Source of the DNA: Apiosordaria backusii
Lineage: Eukaryota > Ascomycota > Sordariomycetes > Sordariales > Lasiosphaeriaceae
NCBI GenBank assembly: GCA_030549205.1
Contig: JAUKTV010000003.1
Span: forward strand, 2,356,001-2,420,000
DNA: 64,000 nucleotides
Reading direction: 5' to 3'
Below are positions 22,466 to 34,057 of the stretch, in pieces; the stretch's first letter is position 1, and each line of letters starts with the position of its first letter. The position numbers and the translations under genes are program-made. The notes below the pieces were generated by a model, which saw only the letters and a program-made list of their open reading frames with translations, was not told the DNA's origin and did no database searches.

Positions 22466-23460
22466 TTACATGGCAAACATCACCACCCCAACACCCACTA
22501 TTGCCCCGAGTACACTCCCCCTCAACCTTCCCACACCAGCAGTAGCCACATCCCCCGCTCCCGTCCCCGTACTCCCACTTCCAGTCCCCGTACTTGTCGC
22601 CGTCCCAGATGCTGTCCCACTTGCCCTCCCAGTCTGATTCACCACCGGCCCCGGATTAGTAACATTATACCAATTCCCCGCCACCACTCCTCCCTCCAGT
22701 CCCGCCTCCCTCAACACCTCCCCCGCATTAAACCCTCTCAACATCCCCCCCGCCCGCCTCAAAACTTCCTCCCCTTCCTCGGTGATATCACTCGTATCAA
22801 CCAGTATCTGCACATACCCTACACCACCCCACCCATTAGCATCACATTCTCAAACGCACACATAGCGAAAGAGAGGGGGGGCGGGTTGGGGGGGACGGGG
22901 GAGAGAAGGGACTTAGGGAGAAACTGACGATGACTCAACGGCACCCTCGCCGGCGGATTCGGCCCAAAATACCCCACCACCGGCGCCTCCCCCGTGGTAT
23001 TCAACAACAAAAACCCTCTAACCGAACCAGTAGTGGTATTAAACGTTGTTGCCTGAGTAGCAGGCACAAGTCCGGTTTGGAGCCAGTGGAGCAGGGTGTT
23101 TGTCTCGGGGGTTGGGCGGTGGGTATGTCGAGGTCGATCATGAGGATGGAGTAGGAGGTGCCGTTGAGGGGGAGGGTGGTGGCGAGGCGGGGGGTTGGGA
23201 TTGTTACTGGTGGTAAGAGTCAGTGAGGGTTCGAGTAACATAGGTTTGCCAGACCAGACAAAAGTCTAGATGATAGTGGACAAGAGAGGAGGGGAAGATG
23301 ACAGACTTTCTCGGGAGATTACGACGCCATTTTGGGGGAAGAAGCCGGTGTATTCTACTATTAGGTCGTTGGGGGTTGAGGGGGTGAAGCCGGGGGGTGT
23401 TCGGGCGAGGATGGGAGGGATGGCTGCCAGGGTGAGAAGGGGGAGGTATTTGGATATCAT
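22466..23460 (-). CDS. Secreted, GPI-anchored PEBP-like protein (apparent frameshift)
   Basis: Three exons (23460-23307, 23206-22929, 22818-22466). A signal peptide (residues 1 to about 20, ending ...PPILA) leads to a phosphatidylethanolamine-binding-protein-like domain: NDLIVEYTGFFPQNG, then TIPTPRLATT, YSILMIDLDIPT (the PEBP D-x-D-x-P type signature), LLHWLQTGL, YFGPNPP and HRYVQILVD. A Ser/Thr/Gly-rich linker and a hydrophobic C-terminus (about 20 residues, ending VGVVMFAM) suggest a GPI anchor. Between MIDLDIPT and LLHWLQ the frame shifts at a run of five C (minus strand; 23107-23111). One added base would give a continuous 261-residue protein. The first donor (GTCTGT) is weak. The ligand and role in fungal cell walls are unknown; PEBP folds bind lipids or act as protease or kinase inhibitors in other organisms. 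The break may be an assembly error, as in the ALB1 gene. Confidence 0.75.
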
Positions 23461-24489
23461 GATGATGGGTTGATTAGGATGTGATAGCGGGGGGTTAGGA
23501 AGTAGGCGTGTCCAGCAGGCCTAAAGTTGAAGGGAAGCAGCAAAGAGGTGAAGATTGTGATGGTTAGAAGTGGGATTCGACATGATGATTTTGCTCTTTT
23601 TTGTTGTTTTCACCATTAAGGCAAAGTACATTGCCGTCTTCTTGGGAGCGGGATCGCCATTGGCACATTGACGTGATGACGACATCCTGAAACCGTTGTC
23701 GTCCCGTCTGGTTATGCTGAAGGCGATGGGCATGAAGTCCACAACGCAAGAATAACGGGTGATCATCTGGAGAATTGTTGAAGAAAAGCTGGTTTGTGTA
23801 CCAAGCACCACTCGGTACTTGGAAATGAAGGTCTGTAAACGGCCGTCTACATAACAGCCTGGGTTTATAAGACATTGGGGCCGCTCGCCAGACATTTCAG
23901 GCCGTTTGTCTTCACTGTTCGATTTTTCTGCAAAGTGAAGTTATTCCCAACTAATACCTCCATACGCAGGAAACCTACATGATTGGGCGGTAGGCCGTTC
24001 CCTTGCCCTGATTTCCTGCCATTCTTCGCCTTTTTTAAATTGTAGGTTTCTTCTCGTATGACTACACAAGACCTGTTTAATTCCACGTGTTCAACGTTGT
24101 GATAAATGAGAGTCGAGAGTTATTCTGAGGTAGGTAGCAATTTAAGTACATTTGCCAGTTCGTAAATACGATGAAAGGAACCTAGATATGTATATATCCA
24201 CCAACTCGTTCAAGTTGATGATGCCGATGTAAAAGGAAGCATGAGGTTTCGTAGTTGAAGATCTCACAACTGCACAGTTTCAGAACGTTACCCCCGTGGC
24301 GCACAACTAATTCCCGAACCACTGGGCCCAAGCGACATCGACACTTGGCTTGGCGCATAAAATCCCAGGTTCCTCTGGGTGACAGCTTCTTGAAAAGAAA
24401 AGAAAAATCATGGCCTCGAAGGACCTCCTAATCATAAGTCATAAATCGTCATGAAAATCGTCATAAACTCGTAAACAAAAGAAAAAATA
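23461..24489. other. Intergenic region upstream of the PEBP-like gene
   Basis: About 1 kb holding the PEBP-like promoter on the left and the 3' flank of the next minus-strand gene on the right. An ORF at 23521-23895 (-) has no recognisable feature and I do not call it. Nothing else seen. Confidence 0.5.
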
Positions 24490-25871
24490 TCAAGACTGAC
24501 TCCCTCTCCTCGCAAACAACCCCCAGAATCTTCCCCTCTCCTTGACCTCGACGGTGTATGGCTTCAAAGGAAACACCGGCCGGATGTTGTATTCCTCGTC
24601 CTCTTCTTCCTCGCTGGGTGACCCGGTGGTAGTGATGTACAGCGATCTGTGACTCGGCTGCCATTTGCGCTGGGGAATCTCACCGAGCTTGGTACTGTCT
24701 GACGAGAAGGACATGATGGAGATCCGGTTGGGGGATGTGCGCGGATTGTGCGAAAGGGAGGAGTTGAGCCTTGGTATCGGGGCCATGGCATAGTGAGCGT
24801 CTTTGGTGATTGTGATTGTTTCACTGAGGTTTGGAGATGTTGGTGGTGATGGAGAAGATGGTGGTTTCGGTGATGCTGCTGTTGGTTTTGGTGAAGCCTT
24901 TTCTGAGTGTTTCAGTGACGTCCTTTTTGGTTGCTTTGGTGACGCTTTTGCTAGTTTTGGCGATGCTGGAGCTGGTTTTGGTGATGCTGGTTTTGATTTT
25001 GGTGATACTGGCGTTGGTTCTGGCGATGGCGATGGTGATGTTGATTTCGGTGATGGTGCCGCCGGTTGTGGGTCTTTTGGAGCCGCGGGTTTTACACTCC
25101 TACTGGAGGGTTTTCCTGACTTGCCATCTTTGATGTCCTTTTTGGTTTGTGGTGATGTTCTCTTGGTCGATGCACTCTTTTCCTGGTGGGCAGAATCTCT
25201 CTTCGGCTTGTCAGTTTCGGAAGTCTTCGGTGACTGCTTATGTCGGTGCGATGACGGTGATGATGACAAGGAGCCTGAAGAAGTCTTGGATGACTTTGAA
25301 GAAACTGATGGCTTTGATGATGCCTTCGATGCCTTCGATGCCTTCGATGAGGCCTTTGATGATTGTGAGATGAACGATGAGCGAGACGGGCTGCCCAATC
25401 GCCGTGACAGGCCGTCGATGGTCTTGATTGCTTCGAGTCTGGAGGCATTCGACAGACACATGAGTGACTCATAGTCCAAATCGAGATTCTGCTTCTGACT
25501 CGAGATACGCAAGAGGTTCTTGATGGCCTCCTTCAACTTCCTCAACACGCTGTCTACTGATGAAATGGCGCGGGCTAGGTATCCCAAAGTCAGTCCCGTT
25601 GCAATCAAAAGTCAGAGGGCAACATACCATCTCCCTTTCTGAAGCGGTTGCCGGACTCGCGAACTCTTGATGAATAGGCCTTCTCAACCAAGGCGCGATC
25701 CGTCTTCAAAGACTCTCGCAAATCTGCTTGCTTGTCCTGAGGGCAGAGTGCATTCTCTGGAGGGGAGCTTGTACTTGGCTCATTATCCCGATGCCTGAAG
25801 GCCTTCAGCAGGGAAATGCAGTTTGAGTAGGTGTCAAGCAAGGCGTGGATGCTTTTGCCAAACGCAGCCAT
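24490..25871 (-). CDS. Hypothetical protein with Ser/Lys/Pro (SPK) repeats
   Basis: Two exons (25871-25628 and 25577-24490; 50-nt intron, GTATGT donor) give 443 residues. The N-terminal 130 residues are helical and leucine-rich (MAAFGKSIHALLDTYSNCIS, then SVLRKLKEAIKNLLRI and YESLMCLSNASRLEAIKTI), resembling the N-terminal helical region found on many uncharacterised fungal proteins. From about residue 150 it is low complexity: SSKASKASKASSK-type serine/lysine repeats, then more than ten SPKP/ASPK repeats, and a basic C-terminus ending ERGRFWGLFARRGSQS. No catalytic motif is visible. The SP sites could be phosphorylated by proline-directed kinases, but that is inference. The repeat region creates long shadow frames on the other strand. 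It is divergent from RSC9. Confidence 0.75.
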
Positions 25872-26469
25872 GGCGTCAACTACAATATTGTGATGGTGGT
25901 TTGTAGATCATGAGCTGGTAGTACGATGTATGTAAGTTGATGATCAAGGCCTTACCGGCTGGGCAGCATCATATCGCACAAATATACCTAGTTCCTGCTG
26001 TCGAAAATGAGGCTGGAAAGCGGGGCTACAGCAAATATACCACTAGTTGGACGGCATTTTTCAGGTACCATTCTTCGTGTCCCTTGCCCTACCTTGGATT
26101 AGGTGTGTTCTGCCAGTGAGAAGGGTGAGGATATGGTCCGTGCACATGGACTCGCTCATGGCCCATGCACGGCTTGGCATCCCTCCAGCCATCGTTGCTC
26201 GCCAAAAAAATCCCAGTGCACGTCAATTGAAGTCAGCAACCCGCGTCGCATCACGGCCAGCCGACTGGAGAACACAACACCAAACAGACTTCCTCGGCGA
26301 TCATCTCTGCAAATTATTCAGCAATCTCTTTAACTCCCGAAACAGGACATTGGTTACTGTTTATTTCAGTAATCAATACAATTAGAATCCCAGTTCCCCA
26401 GCATACTCCGCGACCGACCAACGACCCCAGCTAGCATCTGGACGCTGAGTTGCGTCTCGATGCGCCAAG
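25872..26469. promoter_or_regulatory. Divergent promoter region between the SPK-repeat gene and RSC9
   Basis: A 598-bp head-to-head spacer that should carry both promoters. No TATA box or recognisable binding site; short ORFs only. Confidence 0.5.
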
Positions 26470-29400
26470 ATGGCCCCGACAAAACCCATCGTTGAGCATA
26501 CCGTCGACCGAACCCCCGAATATGAGAAGTTTCTCGAGGAGTTGCGCGGCTTCCACGAGAAGCGCGGGACCCATCTTGACCCAGAGCCCAAAATGGGAAA
26601 CCTGAGCGTCGATTTGTACAAGCTGTTCAACTACATCGTGCAAAACGGCGGCTATGACAAGGTCTCGGATGAGAAGCTCATGTGGCGGAAGATGTGCGAA
26701 GGCCTGGGTTTAATGCGACACAACGCTCCTGCCGACGCGTATACTTTGAAGCAAATATTCTACAAGAACCTTGCTGCCTTCGAAATCAAAAAAATCCACA
26801 ATAAGGAGCCTCCACCACCAGAAATTCTAGAGTTCACTACCGCTAAAGGAGGCTCGCTTTTGACACGCACGCTGGAAAACTTTGTCGCAAAGGGGAGGAA
26901 CGACAGGGAGGACTCCGAGGACGGCAGTACACCTGGCAGAGAGCGGCCTGTCGCTGAGACTCCTGCATCAGGTCGCGCTTCTCGAGGCCTCAGAGAAGCT
27001 CCGGCACCCAGGGTTATTTTCCACCCAGACACCAATTCCTCTCGCCAAACTCGGCACGCATCTGGGGCGCAGCAAATAGGCACTCCTTCATCGAACTCCC
27101 ACGCCCAGTCTCATTCCCATAACAACACGCCTTCGGGTCACGGCCCCAACCACCCGCATCCAGGCCGTGGTGGCGCATACGTCTTCAATCCCCCAGGACC
27201 CGACATGAACAACCCAATCGTTCAGGGCTTTCAGCCACAGCAAGTCCAGCAAGTCCCATTACGTATAGTCGACACGCCGTCCAGCAATCCAGAATTGTTC
27301 GCAAGGAAACAGCGGCTCTTGAAGCAACCCCCAGTCGCCGCGCCTAATCCTGGAATGATTGTGAGGGCTTGTCTTCTACAAGGTAAGCACATGTTACATA
27401 ACTTCCTATAGGTTTCATGTAACGCTAACGCTTTAGGAGCTCTGGATGGGCCGAACATCTATGAACGATGTCTCTTGGCTCTTCGGTCAGGGATCAAATC
27501 AGAGCAGGCCTTTGGCACTCATCACCTCCTCAAAATATCACATGAGCGTGGGGACAAGTACAAGTTCTCGGCATTTTGTGGACTTGCTGAGGGCCTGACT
27601 GAGCTTGCTCTCAGCATTGGCAGCATGATCTATCATGTCAACTGGACGGTTTCCTACGATCCAGACTCGGACAGTACCGACATTGGCGAACTGGACGGTC
27701 TTGAGGGCACTCCGGATATCTTGGAGCGAATTGCCCAGCTCAAGCGCCGGGAAGATGTCGACGACAACATTATGCCTGCCGAGTTCCGCGACCAGCTCAC
27801 TTTGATTCTGGAGGCCACTCAGACTATCCGCAACATGGTCAACATGCCAGACAATGCCTATTTCATGTCTGAGTACCCTCCGGTCAAAGACCTTCTATGT
27901 GTCCTCCTCAATCTCCCAGAGTTGGAAAGCGTTGTGGAGCTAAAACATCTGGCCCTCGAAATCGCCGAATCCATCCTCCCATATCTTGTCCTCAGATCGG
28001 ATGATCCCCTTTATCAGTCATTGCTTGCCAAGCTTGAGTCTGATGATCGGGGTGTGATCTTGACTGCCTTGAAGGCGCTCAACAAGATCGCGCTGAATCA
28101 TCCAATCGAAACAAACAGACTTGGCAATGTGCCTCCCTCCGTTCTGCAGCGGATTATGGACTGGCTTCTGCTTAACGATGAAGATCTGTTGGATATTACC
28201 ACTGATTTCCTCTATCAGTACACAGCCGTGGTCGAAAACCTCGACACGATGCTCAAGCACATCAAGATGGAGAATCTTGTCACCCACCTCGTCCGACTCC
28301 TCTCCCACGGCGCCAAGCGATCGACGCGGGAGTTGGTCGTCAGCGAGGCCCGGCTCGCCTACGACCCGCCCAACGAGACAGTCGTCCCCACCCCGAAGGA
28401 CCTATTGGAGAAGTTACTCGCGATAGAAGAGCCGGAACGCTGTTACGCATGGATCCGATGCTTCTTTGAAGAGGACCCAGACTCCAACATCACCCAACTG
28501 GCCATTTGGCAGGCGTACAACACAGAGTTCCTCGAGCCTCTCAAGCGGAAGGGCCGTAGCATGATCAGTGCGCCAGAGTTTATAAAGAGCATTACCAGTG
28601 TCTACGAATCTGCAGGAGCACAAATCGTCCACGAGCAGGGCCCCGGAGGTCAGAGTCAGCAGAAATACCTGATCAAGGGGATCCGGCCAAGACGGTATCC
28701 CATCAGCCCGGATGGGAGGGGGTATTTCCAGTGTCAGCTCCCAGCCCCCGCTGGGGCTCCTTCCAAATCACCAAAGTGCGGCGCCTGGAACCTAACAGCG
28801 GAGAAAATGTGGGGGCATATCGTTTCTGAACATTTGGGGCAAGGCGTCCCTCGCTCAGAAGACGGTAAGTTGGTAAACAAGGAAGGGATGTTTAATTGTG
28901 TTTGGAACAAGTGCCAAAAATTTCCCAAGCCGACCAAGATGTTTTTGGCGCAGTACATGGCTCACTTGAAAACCCATCTTCGGGACGAGGAGATTAGGCA
29001 CGCCGCCAAGCCGACGGAGGTTTCCCCCTTGGCACCGGCCACGCCTGGGGGGGTGGTGCCAGCTTCTCCGGCGGCGGCATCAACTCCAACATCGGCAACT
29101 ACCAAGTCCCGGTCTGGGTCTTTCTCTTCCGGCAACAGCAACAACAACAAGTCAAGAGTGGTGAGACCGGCCAAGACGGTGACCATTACGCTGGAGGAAA
29201 CTGCCAACGCGAGGGATGAGAGGAACCCGAATGCTCCTCCCCAGGCTGCGGGGGTCCCGTTGAGTGCGGTGTTGATTTTGAGGAACATTGCTCAGTATGT
29301 TCCTAAGACGGAAGCCGAGCAGGAATTGCGAAAGAAGCAGCGCGAGCGTGCAGAGAAAGAAGAACAAAAAGAAGAAGAGGAGGAGGAGGAAGGGTGGAAC

Positions 29401-29535
29401 GAGATTCTGTTTAGGCCTGTCATGGGGAGGCTGTGGGAGGTTTTCACGGAAAACAGACTGCTGACGCCGCATTTGGGGACGTTGTTTCAGTTGTTGGAGA
29501 CGAAGCAGGTTAGGAGGTTTATTATGGAGGATTAA
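26470..29535 (+). CDS. RSC9: RSC9-like chromatin remodelling subunit (ARID and C2H2 zinc fingers)
   Basis: Two exons (26470-27382 and 27437-29535, 54-nt intron) encode 1,003 residues. An ARID domain spans about residues 14-105 (EKFLEELRGFHEKRGT, DLYKLFNYIVQNGGYDKV, WRKMCEGLGL, LKQIFYKNL). A disordered Ser/His/Pro-rich linker follows, then an armadillo-like helical region (about 330-620). Two C2H2-type zinc fingers are near residues 735-775 (FQCQLP...C...H...H) and 795-830 (FNCVWNKC...H...H). A Lys/Glu-rich segment and a conserved C-terminal helix end the protein. This layout is that of yeast Rsc9 and animal ARID2, the DNA-targeting subunit of RSC/PBAF SWI/SNF-type nucleosome remodellers in the nucleus. 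The intron joins LLQ to GALDG, a conserved block, which supports the junction. Confidence 0.9.
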
Positions 29536-31251
29536 ATGGCCTTCATGACACTGTCTGTGTGACTTTGAGAGGGCAGGAGAGGGGATCGCGATAATGAGAT
29601 GGGACAACAACAAAGATTGTGTGTAGGGGGAAGTGGGGGGTGGTCCTGTTCGGACTCTGTTTTCTTCTACTTGGGCGCTTTTCACAACGGGAAAAAGAAA
29701 GGAACAGGAGATGATTGCTGGAGGAGGTGGTTCTCCTGGATTCGGTTATACGTGGGCGCAAATCAGCAAATGATGTTATCTTAGTGAATGGAGCGAGGAA
29801 CGGGAAAGGTGGATACGGGAAGGGTTTTTTCTTCAGGGTGGCGATTGTTTATTTTTTGCTGAAATGGATGTATTGCTTGTGACTGACTGTACGATAATAC
29901 CCTACTATTTCGTCAAACAGGTGTGCCAGCGTGTTGCCAGCGTTTTTAGTAGTATCAAATGGGAATCAGTGCGTGTAAGAGTTGTGCTTGATAAAACGGT
30001 GAGTTTGTTGCCGCGATGAAATATTCTCGAGCTGGAGGACTCGGCATCTATATGTGCATCTCAGCCGGACACAAATACTTACGATGGAGAACAGAAAAGT
30101 CAACTCAGGCAAGCAGTCAGGTCGGTCCGCCCGGCTGGGTCCAGATTTCCGGAGCCCGACCGCATGGCCCAAGGAGCGTCAGATCGTCGGATTGTTTGCT
30201 GTGACGTGCGTGACAGGCGGTCGCGACCCGCTGTCGACGGGCGCTCCCGCTGCGACAGTGTGTTTTTATGCATCTGTGCAGCGGCGGGATGGGAAAACCG
30301 GGAAGCGGAGCATCGTGAACACTGCTGTGCGTGCGTCTGCGTGATCGATCGTGGGATTCCAAGCAGGGTAAGGGTTGCTGCGACCGAGTCAGAATGGCCC
30401 AAGCGTTTTAGGGTCACAAGGCGCGGCACGATCTGCCAGGGGTCCTATGGTGGCGAGTTTGAGGCTATCGTGAGATCTAATCCGGAGAAAACTGCGGGCG
30501 GGCCTAGGCCCCCCTACCGATCGCGCTGAACCGAATGGCTGGGAAACAAAAATGCGATGCGGTGGCTGACCGACGGCGGCTCGCTTCGCCCTGAAGATTA
30601 TCGTGAGCCGTTGGATGGGGTTCGCTTGGCGTTGGCGTGTCCCACGGGGCTGGCTCGAGCTGGAGGTTACTCCGTACCTTTTTTTGCGAACGACATGCCT
30701 TGGATCGTGAGTTTTTAGGAGGAGGAGTTTTTCAGCGGCGCATGTTGGAACACCCAACAACCGAAAAAAAAGGTAAGGTAGGGGGGAAATAAAGAAAGAG
30801 ATGAGAAGAACATGTTCCAAACCACTGGGGGGCATGCTTTACCCCGTCTGACAGGTGGAAGTTCTTCTTGTTGCTGATGATGAGGTGATTGATGAACCAA
30901 ACGACCGATGGGCAGACCGCCGTGAGAGTCAGCAAGCCAGATCCCCGCGCCCGCGGATATGTCCCGACAGCAGGTGGAGTATCCGTAAGGTTCTGGAAGG
31001 GCTTCTGATGGAGTTCGTCGCAGTCCGACAAAGCAGGAGAAAAGTCCTTATCAAAAATAATGCATACAGCAACTCCGATAGGCCACGGCAGACAGGGGGC
31101 TCGGGGTCGTTGACGTTCTCGACTTCTGTGGTTTCGACCGAAGGATTTAACACTGCATCGATTCCACCCTCCCTTGTCTAGCGTGCCTTTGCGTGATGCA
31201 TGGCGGTGATAATCATTTTTGACGCGTCACTCGGAAGATGCGAAAAAAGAT
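29536..31251. other. Gene-poor region downstream of RSC9
   Basis: The first part is the RSC9 3' UTR. The rest (about 30000-31250) is GC-rich with many short overlapping ORFs but none with protein-like composition. No RNA gene recognised. Confidence 0.5.
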
Positions 31252-31857
31252 CTAGGGGGTGCAGGTTTGGGTGTTGGAGGGAGGTTCGTGCTGTCGTGCT
31301 GCACGAAGGTTGGGCGGGGCATGCAAGCGGTCATGCAGTGATTGTGCTGCTTGTGATTCTTGAGCTTGTGGTTGGGTCGACGGGACCTGATGGAGGGTAT
31401 GCTTCATTTGTTTCTTGCGATACTGCTCCGAATAGCGGACCGTCGTCGACGTCGAAGATCGACGATGAACAGGTCCAAATAGGAGCTCGAGCTCCTGGTT
31501 GATCTCCTCCTGTGACACTTGTTCGTAAAATCCGAAAGTCATGCATCGCACGTTGCGTTGCAGCTCCTCCCGAAGTGATAGTCCAACGGCCATCCCACTC
31601 GGTATCTTGGCTGTAGAATGTATGATGTATATAAGATATCTTGTGAAAACATCAACTTCCAGTGAAAAGGGTCGATACAAACTATCCTCGCCGACCGAAC
31701 CGACACGTCGGGTTTCAAAGATAACAACCTGACCGAATGTAGATGTATTTTGTTGATGAATCCCACGCCCTTTCGTTTCTTTTGTCAATGGTGTGTGTGA
31801 GGTGAGCTCATCAATCGGCGATGGTGTTGTGTTGCTGGGATCGCGATCGAGTGACAT
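31252..31857 (-). CDS. Possible hypothetical protein
   Basis: A single open frame of 201 residues from an ATG at 31857 (MSLDRDPSN). The frame continues a few codons upstream only with a TTG. The middle (about residues 70-130: VFTRYLIYIIHSTAKIPSG, SLREELQRNVRCMTFGFY, QEEINQELELLFG) could fold into helices, while the C-terminal 60 residues are Gln/His/Arg-rich. I recognise no domain and see no introns or conserved start context. It stands alone in a 4.5-kb gene-poor stretch, so it may be a lineage-specific gene or a chance frame. Confidence 0.3.
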   Translation of the reverse strand: MSLDRDPSNTTPSPIDELTSHTPLTKETKGRGIHQQNTSTFGQVVIFETRRVGSVGEDSLYRPFSLEVDVFTRYLIYIIHSTAKIPSGMAVGLSLREELQRNVRCMTFGFYEQVSQEEINQELELLFGPVHRRSSTSTTVRYSEQYRKKQMKHTLHQVPSTQPQAQESQAAQSLHDRLHAPPNLRAARQHEPPSNTQTCTP

Positions 31858-34057
31858 GGACTTTACCAAGAAGGACTTCGCGCTCTAAAGTTCGGTGAGA
31901 CTGTTGTCTTGACGCAAGTTATGTGCTACTGCCCCGGGGGGCCTGCATCTCCTACTGGTAGACGTCGAGATATCGAGTGTCATGTCCAACCACGCCAACC
32001 TCACCCTGAGAAGCCCAACCACCAGTTATGTCCCATGCAGGTCCAAGCCCAAGCTCCGAAATGTGTCTCTGTTGAGTGCGGGGTCTGCGGGGCTCCTGAG
32101 GGGTAGGTCACCGCTCCAAGGAATGTTGAGTGGTCTGAACTCGGAGGTGATTGATTCATTTTGTGATTGTTTTAGTTGGCGATATCTGCGTTAGGAAGCC
32201 CCTAGGAAAGAAGATGGGTTTTCAGAAATTGCGCCCCCACGCACCGCAACATCTTGATGGTGGTTTGCCACGAACGATGCCAATTGACCGGGGTTTGCCG
32301 ACCGCGCTTTTTTTCTGCATGCAACCCCACAAGATGGTGCTGAAGCTCCCCGCCATCACCATCTCCGGCAAGCACGGCCACCGAGCGCCTGGCTAAGGCG
32401 AGCATCTCTTGATAGGAAACCGTACCAGAGATCCGGCGTTGACCACATGTCTCGTATTGCCAGATAACGTGTTGCTGATCAATTGAAAGCCAAGGCGGGT
32501 GTAAAATCCTTGCTGGATGTGTGACACGTCCGGACGAGGTGCGTTTGGGTGCCGGGTGGGTTTTGATCGTCCAAGAGATTCCAGGTTGGCCCTGGCACGC
32601 AGCCCTTGCCAGCCCTGTTAGCTCAGAGAAGTCCACTTACCCAGTGCGGTTAGCGGTCACAGCAAGCGTCGTTGCAACAACAGATGCTGTTGCAATCAAT
32701 TGCCATTTTGGAAAAGTGTCAGGGCAGGCGACCGCTGGCCGTCATCCGCGACCCTGACACCAGCGATTCCGGACTCTGGAGCACTGCACGTTTCCCGAGA
32801 AATTACTGCTGGTCTTGTGACTGAATCCCAATCTTTGGGCCCACCAAACAGCCTCTCACCGCTCGAGGATCCCGCATCAGCAATGCTCGGCCTCGAGGTG
32901 GTTGCTGATTATCAACCTGATGGTGGGCAGATAAATACCAGACTCTGAACCGCCCGAGTTGGAGGGGAGACACAAGCACGAACCAGACCAAATCCGCACC
33001 ATTCCAACACCTTCCAGCTATCGTCCATTCAGCCTCAACCGGCAAACCGCCCGAACCCAGGTACGTGGATCTGCTGCTTTATCTTTGCCGTTAAACCCCT
33101 TCGTCCAATCAAACCGGCGCACTGGCGGGGCTCCCAAGTGGGGACCCAGCACGTCAGGCTAAGGCTTCACCAACAATAAGCTGGCATCAGCGCATCTCGT
33201 TGGAAGAAGAGATGCAAATGGCTGCGAGTCTGGGATAGTCTAGAGTCTGGACGGGAGCCCCGCAGTAGGCCGAGCTGTGCCCCTCCCCGCAAAAGGGCAG
33301 TGCTGTGCCGCCTTGTCCCTGTCTGTGGGAAGTGGTGTGGTGGCATGTCGATTCATCAGCCCAGTTGCGAGCTGCGGAAAGACTGCACGGAAGCGTCGAG
33401 ACCGGAAGCTTATTTGCAGCGTTGCAGCATACTTGGAACCAGGCACTACCAGGCGCATAATCGGCACTCGCGGCTGCGACTGTGCGTGGAGAATTTGTTG
33501 CTGATCCGCAAACAACCATCTCAGAGAACGACCTCGACTCGCCCCTCGCCACCATCTTGGCCCCGCTCCCCTGACTGGCCCTTTGCCTCATCCGCCCTCC
33601 GGCCTTCCCTAGCTCGCCAGCACGCCACGCTCCGAGCGAGAAGACTTTTTCTTGCTCCATCCCTATCCTATCTCATCCTATAAATAAAAAAGCCTGGCGG
33701 CCCTGTCACGCTGTCAGGTCTTTGATCCACCAACGAGCAGTTTTGTGGTCGCTAGTGAGGAGCCCAGGTACATTTAACGTACCTTAAACCCATCAGCAGA
33801 CTCCCCCTCGAGCCTTACCTTCACATACAGCACCCAACACCACCCCCTTTGTCTTCGTGTGGGAACCCCTCACTCGTTGCGCATACCTCGAGTGCTCCTG
33901 GTCGAACATCAGCTCGTTCGTACGTTCGTTTATTTCGCTGAACCTTCGCTATCTACCTTCTCAAACCAAGCCTCTTGCTTTTTGCTTCTGAGCCTCTTTT
34001 GACTCTTCCCAAGTCTAAACCCACCAAATTCATCAAAAAACAAGAAACATCGCAAAA
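31858..34057. promoter_or_regulatory. Upstream region of the short-chain dehydrogenase gene
   Basis: About 2.2 kb without a supported gene. The last 400 bp contain a TATA box (33679-33686) and a long pyrimidine-rich leader before the ATG at 34058, a typical layout for a strongly expressed fungal gene. ORFs such as 33187-33660 (-) have no protein-like features. Confidence 0.5.
33679..33686 (+). promoter_or_regulatory. TATA box of the short-chain dehydrogenase gene
   Basis: TATAAATA lies 372 bp upstream of the ATG at 34058. With initiation about 30-40 bp downstream, a 5' UTR of roughly 330 nt is implied, unless it is spliced. Confidence 0.55.

Noticed and set aside
23521..23895. 124-codon minus-strand ORF upstream of the PEBP-like gene
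   Set aside because: Overlaps another frame of similar size, no domain and no signal peptide.
24803..25474. 223-codon plus-strand frame rich in Gly/Asp/Phe
   Set aside because: Antisense of the SPK-repeat region; the repeats produce regular patterns in every frame.
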